From NCBI GenBank assembly GCA_003427395.1, contig BFEA01000637.1, forward strand, positions 529,638 through 593,637: DNA of 64,000 nt, written 5' to 3'. This document shows, one piece after another, positions 55,998 to 64,000 of the stretch. A program made the position numbers and the translations under genes. This DNA is from Chara braunii. Lineage: Eukaryota; Streptophyta; Charophyceae; Charales; Characeae. The stretch's first letter is position 1. Each line of letters starts with the position of its first letter. The notes beneath the pieces are model-generated. The model had not been told where the DNA came from, did no database searches, and saw only the letters and a list, made by a program, of their open reading frames with translations.

Positions 55998-58900
55998 GAC
56001 AGGCGCGGAAGGGAGGCGACAGACAGCGGGGCCGAGAGAGAGAGGTTGTCTCAGAAGTCAAAGACGTGCAAGCAAGTGGCAGAGAGAGGGAGAGAGAGAG
56101 GTCAGCGCGCGCAGTATGGTTGGCGTCACTTTCGCTTCCATCGAAGCAACAAGACTGATATCTCTGCGCGGCTTAGGCTGCCATTCGGGGAGAGATATTT
56201 GTTCCACTTTCTTGACATGAGGGCACACGTTGTCTCGATATAGTAAATGAGAAAACTCGACATTGCCCTTTTGCTGTTCTCTCGTCTCCACCACAGTTGG
56301 TCACGCGTTTACCCGCAGAAATCTTGTGAGATGGTGAACTGAAAGTGGGGTATGTGAGAGCAATTTAGTGAGGGACGCTCGCAAGAAGGAAGATAATTTG
56401 AGATGCGAAGAGAGAGCGGAGTCAGACCTGTGCGAGCAACGCAAGTAATGAATTTATCGTTGATGTCAACTTCGCGTGCGTTTGTTTGCATCTCTGGCTT
56501 CAGTGTACCTCGCGTCCTGCATGAAAGGGGAGGTAATCAAGGACTGGGAAGGAAAATGGTGATGAAGGTAGCATCTTCCCTTTTTCTGAAAAGTGTCATC
56601 TTTGTGTGGGTTATTGCCGATGCGGACAACTCTGGACAGGCTTGATCCGAGCATGATCAAGCTTCTTGCTAGTTCAGGTTACGGGGTATAAGTCTTACTA
56701 ATTGGTTGGGAAAGTTGCTTTGGCCGCTGTTTTCCTTTCACTTTGCGGGTGGACCTAGCTCGCAGTAACAACGAAGTTAAAGTCAAGCTGAGTTGAGCGC
56801 TAAGCGACCACGGCGGTGCTTGATGTTTGGGGAGAGGGAGTTGTATTCTTGGCTCGTGTTCTGTTGTCGTGCTATGGCTAGCCATAACTTGTGTTGACGC
56901 ACGTGTGCGAGACAAGATAAGGGAGAACAGGTTGTTGCTGTCTCCAATTTACGCCAGTGACGCACGCGTGCGGGACCAGGTAAGGGAGAATAGGTTGTTG
57001 TTGTCTCAGGTCGTGCGTGTGATAGCCGAGGAAGATTGTTGACGTCAACCACCGATTGGTGATGAGTGATGTGCTACGCTATCTAGGAGAGATCGATAAC
57101 ACGATCTTAGTGGTCACTGTTGTAGGCGTCGGTTCGCATTGGCCCTATATGGGCTAACGCTTTTGCTTCAGATCACGTACTCATGACAGACTGAATTTTG
57201 CATGCTGTAGTCAGTATTATATATATATATTTTTTTCATTTTAGTTAATTTTCCTTGCTGGTTAAAATATTCTTGGAAGCCCATGGGGTCACCGCACCAG
57301 AGTGTCAATTCGAAGTCGATCGTGCTGCTCACCGAGGGGTACATATAGTAGCTAATCAAGACTCAGGTCGTGGTTGCTTTGTCATTACATCCTTTTTTCG
57401 GAACCATCAAATGGTAGTGATTCTAGCCTTACCGTGTTGGTTTTGGAGAAAGTGAACGATAAAGCAATCAGAATTTACTCACGCTGGTTATTCTAGGGAG
57501 GAGTCAAAAACTGATTTGGCCACTGTTGTGTGAACGACCACCTACATTTGTAAGATACAGGCTATTTCGTTAGTGAGCAGTATTATGGAGACTTTGAACC
57601 AAGTACCGAAAGCAAAACGGAGTGTTTTGAGTCGGAGTGATAAACGAGACTGTGTTTTGATTGGAAGGGGAGGATTATTTACAGATAAGGCTTGAATCGA
57701 TTCACCCTAAAGCCTTTTTCGCACCCCTTCTCCCCTTTTTTCATTCTTGGCCTTTTTCAGTTTACAACTCCCCTCTCCCTCTAACTACGCTTATTGTCGT
57801 CACGACTCCTTCGCTCTCATGAACTTCTTATTGCAAGAATTGTCGGAACTATGTGGTTAAACACAACTCGCTTGATTGGGTTGACAGACTCAAGGACCTG
57901 CCCTGAACGCAAAATGGTCATTGAAGCCCCTGCTACTTAAGTAAGGGTAGCTAAATTGTTTAACTTTGGGCCTACCTTAAGATAAGATAACCGATCCCGC
58001 CTGGCCATCAGCAAGTGATGAGCAAGAGGAAATCAATGCTCATAAGGGTTGCATGTTTTCTGGTCAAGTATCTGCTTGATGGTAACTAGCGGGTTATCTG
58101 ACGAGGTGAGTTCGCGGCAAAGCGAGAACCGAATAGGAAATAAGCACAGGTAACAGGAAAATAGAGGGAACCCAAAACTACACAAAGTGGGATATCTGGG
58201 TGAAGAACACTACTTTGGCTTCCGTGATTGAAGATCACTCTCGAGAGGTCCCCATCCGTGGAAGCTAGGACTAACCATAAAGATAGCCCCTGACTCACCG
58301 ATCTTGCAAATAATTGCGTCATTTTGATTAATTAATCCCGCGTCATGCAATTTGCCAAGTCTACCCTGAAAAGTTGCCTTACTTCTTATATTGGGATCGA
58401 TGCTGATCGTGTTCCGTGCTGCAGAAACCACTCGCATTACAGCCTCGGCAGGTGACTATTGTCGTTTGTCTATGGGACCTTGTCTACAGCAGTATCTTAT
58501 GATGTGTGTAAGGGAAAGCCTGGGAAGGGCGTGATGAGTAGTGCTCGGCTTCGTATAAAACATGAAGTCCATCCAGATTCCCTGAGTCATTCCCAACAGA
58601 AGATGGCGCCTATCTAATGTGGACGTGACAAACGTCTCTAAGAAGAGCCCCTAAAGCAATATATGAAAGGGGACTGAGCTGCCATTTTTAGTACGGCATA
58701 TGGGGAGGGTCTAAGTCTTCTAGTCGTTGTCTGTGTTACCAATGGGACTGTGCACGATGTTAGGCTGATCCCGTTAGCGAAACGCTAGACTAATAAATAA
58801 TTTTCTTTCTGTGCACGACAGTCCTCGGAGGGCCTTGCTGATTTGCTCGTTAGCCCTGGCAGCGTGTTGTTAACAGTAAATGCCGTTTAGTGGTCGAGTA

Positions 58901-59842
58901 CGGGCAAGAGTTGTTATCCTAGGCAATTACACTGCCACAGGTGCGTAAGTTCAAATTATTAAATAAAGATTCATAATCAGCATTAATCCTGAGTGTTCTC
59001 GGGTTATCATACGCGTGCTGAGTGAGATTTGTCTTTGCCTCGTAAGGGATGTCGCTTTTGACAATATGATGTTGTACACCTACAACTAGTTCTCCATAGC
59101 TCGTTGTCAGTTGCTATGCTCAGTAACAAGCAACTAACAACTCCTTGGTGAGAAAAGGGGACTAGGCGACTGTGATACTACTTGACAACAACGTGCAGTT
59201 CGGGACGATGCTATGAACTCGGGTGAACGCTTAAAACGCTCAGTGCAAAGATACATAACTCATCTCCATAATCTGTGCATAGGCCAACTAAGAAGCAGTT
59301 GTTTATAAGTGATACACCGAGGTGTCAGTGACAGACGGTTTCGTCATTGAAAATCATCAAGAGACCTTGGTTCATGGTCACCATCCTGAACTTACAGGGA
59401 AGAAAGAAAGTGAGCAAGTTCGGGTGGGGTCCGCTCCTGATTGTCAGCCTCAGCTTCTCGGGTTACAGATCAGTCTCGTTAAATCTCTTCTACAACTGAG
59501 ATTAGTGGTCTGTTTGCCGAGGGCAGAGTTTATACCACTCTTTCGTACATGTGGGTTACTCATCCTCTGGCTTGAATTTCAAGGTATAGAGTAATCATGA
59601 AAGAAGGAGAGATCTTGGTGGTGAAAAGTAGGTCTAGCAGGGAGAAGAAAGAAGGATGGGAGGAAGGGGCATACCTAGACATGAAAACACACGAGCTGAT
59701 CTAGAGGGGGTTTGCAGTTAGAACAGCGGGTGAGAGAAAATACATTGAATACGTAATCTACTTCTACGATCTTGATGGCAGGGTGCATAGTACCAGTTCC
59801 TTGCTTGAGAGCATGGGAAAAGCCAAGGCAAAACTTGCATGA

Positions 59843-60108
59843 ACTCAGTGGTGCTCTAACCACCATCCTTTGAACTTCACCAGCATCTGAGCAGCGGGTA
59901 CCCTTCAGTGGTTTTCGTTGCTTTATCTTGCAGTACCATAACGTGTGAATCTACGACCTGTCTCTTATACACATCTAGATGTGTATAAGAGACAGACTAA
60001 GTGGTGCTCTAACCACCCCTTTGAACTTCACCAGCATTGAGGCAGCGGGTACCCTTCAGTGGTTTTCGTTGCTTTATCTTGCAGTACCATAACGTGTGAA
60101 TCTACGAC
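59843..60108. other. Artificial duplication around a sequencing adapter
   Basis: The 115-bp stretch 59843-59957 is repeated as 59996-60108 on the other side of the adapter. The second copy matches the 5' LTR sequence (from 40572) more closely than its neighbour does, indicating a chimeric read join. Confidence 0.9.
59958..59995. other. Nextera mate-pair junction adapter (contaminant)
   Basis: CTGTCTCTTATACACATCT (59958-59976) is followed by its exact reverse complement AGATGTGTATAAGAGACAG (59977-59995). This 38-base palindrome is the transposase mosaic-end junction adapter of Illumina Nextera mate-pair libraries. It is absent from the 5' LTR. Confidence 0.98.
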
Positions 60109-60129
60109 TTGGTGATTTAATATACCAGC

Positions 60130-60485
60130 GAACATTCAGACGACATTCAGACGACTTTCAGGCAATAATCGAACAACATCCAAGTAGCAATCAAATAGCA
60201 ATCCAAGACACAGCATTCAGACACAACGTTCAGACATAGCGTTCAGACACATCGTTTAGACACAGCGTTCAAACATAGCATTCAGACACAGTGTTCAGAC
60301 ACAGCGTTCAGACACAACGTTCAGACACATCGTTCAGACACAGCGTTCAGACACAGCATCCAGACACAGCATTCAGACACAACATTCAGACATTGCGTTA
60401 AGACACAACGTTCAAACATAGCATTCAGACCCAACATTCAGATACAGTGTCCGGAAACAACATTCAGAAACAACATCTAGAACAG
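60130..60485. repeat. 13-bp minisatellite in 3' LTR
   Basis: Same CATTCAGACACAG-type array as in the 5' LTR with a different number and order of units, showing turnover after insertion. Confidence 0.9.
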
Positions 60486-60654
60486 TATTCAAAAGGCATT
60501 CAAGCAGCACTCAAACAAGCGTTCATGGGCTTGCTAGTCCATTAGCATATGACGTCTATTAAGTGGACAACGTTTGAGTTGGCCCGCAACGGATTTCTGC
60601 CAATCAAGCATAGTCTCTTCCCCCCCAATCAGGAAGTAACTATTCACCAATTAC

Positions 60655-61341
60655 ATGAGAGTGATCAACTCTATTACAGTTGGTCAGCCGGTCCTTAACA
60701 ACCTCAATCTGATCGCTGTCAAAGAGAGTTTCCCCTACAAGTATGCCAAGATTGACGGCTTCAGGCGTGAAGACCTGTCAATCTTCGTCGCTCTCACAGA
60801 ATTCGCAGGAGGTGCAGTCAAGGATCTGCGGATATATTTGAAAAAGGGGAAAGAGACACATCCTCATTTTAATGCAGTGTGGGCCGCAACAGTCACATTT
60901 GTGCAATGGAAAGCTGAGAGACTCCAGAGGAGCACAAATCTAGTCTATAGCTTTGGTCCTAAGCTTTTCATCGATTACCCCTAACCTCCAATTCCTTACC
61001 ACTTCACTGACGGATCATACTGGGGTGACCTTGTAGACCTAGCCAAGAAATACATATCGCCGGGAGTGATCGATTACGAGGCAGTGACTGAGCCCTCCGA
61101 GTTTCCACATCCTAGGAGGGGTATTTTCTCTCAGCCATATCTCCCCACTCTATGAGAGGAGTTTTGTGCCATGATTGACTTCCGTATCATGGGATTTGGA
61201 TGGAAGAGTTTGGAACTAACAGTGTTCAGGTGGCTTTATATTTAGAAGCCACAGACTCAGAGAGTACGAAGGCATAACAAGAAGCCCAAACGACAGACAA
61301 CAAAATGAGAGATTGAGTGTGAAGTTTAGAGGGATGAGTAA
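60655..61341 (+). pseudogene. L2 protein gene copy in 3' LTR (nonsense-broken)
   Basis: Open from the ATG at 60655 (MRVINSITVGQPVLNNLNL) for 109 codons to a TAA at 60982-60984. The same frame then continues PPIPYHFTDGSYWGDLVDL, GVIDYEAVTEPSEFPH and, past a TGA and a TAG, the basic tail, ending TAA 61339-61341. In the 5' LTR the codons at these stops are sense (Lys, Trp, Lys), so the lesions arose independently in the two copies. Unlike the 5' copy there is no frameshift. No known family is recognised. Confidence 0.65.
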
Positions 61342-61801
61342 GGACTCTTGATTGGTGCTGACCATGCTCTCTTCCATATGAGTTTCCTGATACTATATTG
61401 AGTTCTCATTCTTCCTCATTCATTTGACTCTATCTTTGTTCGAGTCAGTCGGTCTTACTTCTTGCATTGTTCTTGCTTGATGATTGCTTTCGTGGATGAT
61501 TCTGTCCCGGTTCTCAAAATCAAATTAACATAATTGATGCATGCATAGCACTCCATAATTTTATAAATTATTATTTGCGCGATGCTCTGCTGTTCTGAAT
61601 CAAAATAAAAGATTCCTAAGAACGGGGACCAGCGAAGACCGTAATTGAAGGGTCTCACTCGAAGCCCGACACACACAACGGGAAAAGATTTGCTTTAATT
61701 AATTTATTTTATTTATTGCAGTCATATACAAAACCTTGCGTGACAGCCTGTTGGTTTTCTGGTCGCCCGAAGAGGGCCGACTAGAAAAAGTGCGACACCG
61801 C

Positions 61802-63391
61802 CAGATTACGTAAGTTTAAGCTAGTAGTCTGATCGAGTCATACGAATGCATGTGTGTCGTCATATTTTATAACTATTATAAGCAAAATATGGAGGAGGGT
61901 ATGTATCTAGTTTATGTCTCTGCAGTAGGCGAGCCGGTGAAAATGTCGTCGGAGATATAGGGAGTAGTTACTAAGTACCCTGATCTATTTGAAGAGCCGA
62001 CAAGGGTTGTCGAGAGGGAGGTCGTCCACGCGATAGAGATTATCCCAGGGTCTAGCATCCCGAAGGGTAGGATCTATTAGATGTGTCCAGGCGAGCTTGA
62101 TTAGCTTCGCCAACAACTCAAGGAACTCGTAGAGAAGGGTTGGATGCAACCGAGTGTCTCCCCTTACGGATTTTCAGTCTTATTTGTGTTGAAGAAGGGA
62201 GGAACTCAGAGGATGTGCATTGACTAAAGGGGCCTCAATGCCATCACCGTCAAGAACTGAGAGCCCCTACCTCGCATCGACGATTTGCTAGATGGAGTGC
62301 AAGGGTGTCTGTACTTCAGTAAGACATATTTGAAGTCCGGGTACCATCAGATTGCAATACGGTCTGAGGATCAGCACAAAATCGTTTTTCGGACCAGGTA
62401 CCTTCTGTACGAGTTTGTGGTGATACCTTTTGGCCTTTGCAATGCTCTTGGCACCTTTCAGCACGCTATGAATCGGATCTTTCATGACTACTTGAATAAG
62501 TTTTTCATCGTGTACCTAGATGACATACTTATTTTTAGTAGGACTGTCGAGGAGCACATTGCGCACTCAGATAAAGTCCTCAGTCTTCTTCGGCAGCACA
62601 AGTTCAAGATCAATGGGGACAAATGCGAGTTTGGTCGCAGTCGGATCTTGTGCTTGGGTCATGAGACGTCCACAGAGGGTTTGAAGCTTGATGACGCGAA
62701 GGTGGCCAGCGTTCGTGACTGGCCGCGTCCTCAGTCTACAAATGAGATGAGGTCCTTCTTAGGGATGACTGACTACTATCGCAATTTTGTGAATAACTAT
62801 AACAGAGTTGCCGCCCCTTTGACTGACCTAACTCGCCTTGACACTCCATGGGAGTGGACAAACAGGTGTGAGGCTGCTTTCAGACATTTGAAGCATGTGT
62901 TGACACACCATGAGGCCTTGAAACTTCCTGATCCTGACAAGTCGCTTATAGTTACCACGGATGCTAGCCAACATGGCATAGGCGTCGTGCTCGCGCAGCA
63001 GGAGGGGCCAATGTTGAGGCCAGTGGACTACATGTCCAAAAAGATGTCCTGTTATAAGTTGGTGAAGTCCACTTATGAGAAGGAGTTGTACGCGATCTAT
63101 AAAGCGCTAACCCACTGGAGGCACTATCTCCTTGGGAGGTTCTTCATCGTCAAGACTAATCATCACACCCTAAAATGGATGAGAACTCAGCTTGTGCTCT
63201 CCGATGCATTGAAACGTTGGATCAAAGTCATTGAGCAGTATGACTTCGAGCCCCAGTATCTCAAAGGTGAGTACAACAAAGTTGTTGACGCGCTTTCACG
63301 TAGGTCAGACTTCTCCTGTGCGTTGATCATTGAGTTTGGGTTTACGGACGATGTCATTAGCTCGTTGGTGGAAGCCTATCGCGAGGACTAG
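61802..63391 (+). pseudogene. Element A reverse transcriptase + RNase H
   Basis: After the giant insertion the pol sense resumes as MEEGMYLVYVSAV (61889) and stays in one frame to the window end. The RT has SPYGFSVLFVLKKGG and IPFGLCNALGTFQHAM, plus FIVYLDDILIFSR with the YLDD pair (near 62510). Motif A, normally Asp-containing, reads FSKTYLKSGYHQI, so the catalytic Asp is Tyr. RNase H follows: VTTDASQHGIGVVLAQQ (Asp), YEKELYAI (Glu), VKTNHHTLKW (Asp replaced by Asn), NKVVDALSRR (Asp). In-frame stops lie at 61958, 62078, 62102, 62225, 62258 and 63389. There are no frameshifts in this 1.5 kb. Confidence 0.9.
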
Positions 63392-63394
63392 TTC

Positions 63395-64000
63395 ATGTCT
63401 GAGATCATACGCAGACTCGAGGCGAAGGACAAGGTGACTTCTATCAAGCTTAAGTTGGTCAACGACCTGCTGTTCCTTGAGAAGATTGGGAATAAACGAT
63501 TGTGTGTTCCTAATAGAGAGTCTTTGTGTAGTTTATTTTTAGGAGAGTGTCGTGATGCCACAGGACATTTTGATTTCAAGAAGACTGCAGCCAATCTGTT
63601 GCATCGGTTCTGGGGGCCCACGATGATGAGAGATGTCGAACTGTATATCGAGACTTGTCAATTTTGTCAACGTGACAAGCCCCGGACACAAGCTCCTCTT
63701 GGGTTGCTCAAGCCCCTTCCCATTCCGAAAAGGCCTGGTGAAAGCCTGTCCATGGACTTCATGGATACGCTAGTCGTTAGCAAGAGTGGCATGAGGTACG
63801 TCTACGTCATCATGGATAGATTTAGTACGTATGCTAGGTTAGTGGCCATGCCAGAAACAGCAAAGACCGAGTACGTTATCAAGTTATTTAAGGAAAACTG
63901 GGTCAGGGATTTTAGCCTGCCGAAGTCTATTATCAGCGACAGGGATGTCTGATTCACTAGTGAACTGTGAAAGGTTGCGGCTGCCGAACAAGGAACGCAA
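63395..64000 (+). pseudogene. Element A integrase (partial at window end)
   Basis: The frame continues from the RNase H across a TAG. The zinc-binding domain has ATGHFDFKKTAANLLHRFWG and CQFCQRDK; one of the two usual His may be lost. The core has LSMDFMDTLVVSKSGMRYVY (first Asp) and KSIISDRDV (second Asp), immediately followed by TGA 63950-63952 and TGA 63968-63970. The third catalytic residue lies beyond the window. It is closely related in layout to the giant element integrase but clearly a different family. Confidence 0.85.

Larger units (their letters stand above)
24907..61797 (+). mobile_element. Giant Ty3/gypsy LTR retrotransposon (~27 kb without its insertion)
   Basis: The structure is 5' LTR (24907-42294, holding a ~10-kb insertion), primer-binding site, ~12-kb interior and 3' LTR (54267-61797), inserted in pol of element A with a CCGC duplication. 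The interior encodes accessory repeat-domain proteins, gag, protease, RT, RNase H, integrase, and an antisense ORF before the 3' LTR. Excluding the insertion and an adapter artefact, both LTRs are about 7.4 kb and by eye about 90-93% identical, so the copy is old. The layout recalls plant Ogre/Tat-type giants (long LTRs, extra ORF before gag, antisense ORF after pol), but these LTRs are longer and themselves seem to encode proteins. Confidence 0.9.
54267..61797 (+). repeat. 3' LTR of the giant element
   Basis: Runs from TGTCGGAGGG to AAAAAGTGCGACA, with TGTCG/CGACA terminal inverted repeats. It is 7531 bp as assembled, about 7378 bp after removing the 38-bp adapter and an artificial ~115-bp duplication. 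It encodes L1 (intact) and L2 (two main stops). Confidence 0.95.
24903..61801. repeat. 4-bp target-site duplication of the giant LTR element
   Basis: CCGC occurs at 24903-24906 just before the 5' LTR and at 61798-61801 just after the 3' LTR. The length fits LTR-retrotransposon integrases (4-6 bp). Confidence 0.8.
21634..64000 (+). mobile_element. Element A: old Ty3/gypsy retrotransposon, interrupted twice
   Basis: The element consists of gag (21634-22843 and 23846-24240), protease (24422-24862), and RT, RNase H and integrase (61889-64000, continuing past the window). Its gag is cut by a hAT element and its pol by the giant LTR element at 24907-61797. Removing the latter together with one CCGC copy joins the protease frame to a continuous coding segment running into the RT. 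The protease-RT-RNase H-integrase order identifies Ty3/gypsy. Its LTRs are not identified; the 3' one lies outside the window. Confidence 0.8.

Noticed and set aside
24907-61797. Segmental duplication of host DNA (24.9-42.3 kb and 54.3-61.8 kb)
   Set aside because: The repeats are in direct orientation, start TG and end CA, flank a pol-bearing interior with a primer site, and have a target duplication. They are LTRs.
61889-64000. Reassigned stop codons (a variant nuclear code as in some green algae)
   Set aside because: TAG, TAA and TGA all occur at positions where relatives have different residues (Gln, Trp, Arg, Tyr), and other ORFs in the window carry true frameshifts. Decay explains this better.
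1-64000. CRISPR arrays, rRNA and tRNA genes
   Set aside because: No regularly spaced unique-spacer repeats, no rRNA-like stretches and no convincing tRNA T-loop/anticodon arrangement were seen by eye; tandem arrays here have no unique spacers.

Overview
This window is eukaryotic repeat DNA made almost entirely of transposable elements nested inside one another. I recognise no confident host gene, rRNA or tRNA. The lineage signals are: Penelope-like elements with the GIY-YIG nuclease in front of the reverse transcriptase (the permuted architecture known from the green lineage and protists), a plant-type tRNA primer-binding site (TGGCGCCGTTGCCGGGGA) in a giant Ty3/gypsy element, a hAT insertion with an 8-bp target duplication, and many micro- and minisatellites. 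The best inference is a large, repeat-rich genome of a green alga or streptophyte. Chara braunii is my guess from the look of the proteins, not a demonstrated identity.

Layout. 1-2.4 kb: microsatellites, a 24-bp minisatellite, a 40-bp inverted repeat. 2.4-7.0 kb (+): Penelope-like element 1, with a hammerhead-ribozyme-like motif, a zinc-knuckle/coiled-coil ORF1, and a broken GIY-YIG + RT ORF2. 8.3-10.1 kb (-): a diverged copy of part of the giant LTR described below. 11.6-12.4 kb: a hairpin-forming minisatellite. 12.4-18.9 kb (-): Penelope-like element 2, bounded by about 0.9-kb direct repeats (pseudo-LTRs), each with a hammerhead-like core. 21.6-24.9 kb and 61.8-64 kb (+): the two halves of one old Ty3/gypsy element (element A: gag and protease, then RT, RNase H and integrase). 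Its gag holds a hAT insertion with an assembly gap, and its pol is split by a 36.9-kb insertion.

That insertion (24907-61797) is the main discovery: a giant LTR retrotransposon of about 27 kb once its own insertion is subtracted. Its LTRs are about 7.4 kb (TGTCG...CGACA ends, CCGC target duplication, PBS 4 bases after the 5' LTR). Its 12-kb interior carries, in order, an accessory region with four tandem copies of a novel ~150-residue domain, two copies of a second small domain, then gag, protease, RT, RNase H and integrase, and an antisense ORF with an RG-rich start before the 3' LTR. The LTRs themselves seem to encode two proteins, L1 (~162 aa) and L2 (~228 aa). The 5' LTR is split by a further ~10-kb insertion (29567-39594) with no recognisable coding domain but an array of hairpin repeats.

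Nesting order: element A first, then the giant element inside its pol, then the 10-kb insert inside the 5' LTR; the hAT element entered element A independently. Nearly all coding regions carry stops or frameshifts, so this is a decayed nest. Two assembly flags: a 644-N gap (23122-23765) and an Illumina Nextera mate-pair junction adapter left in the sequence at 59958-59995, flanked by an artificial duplication.
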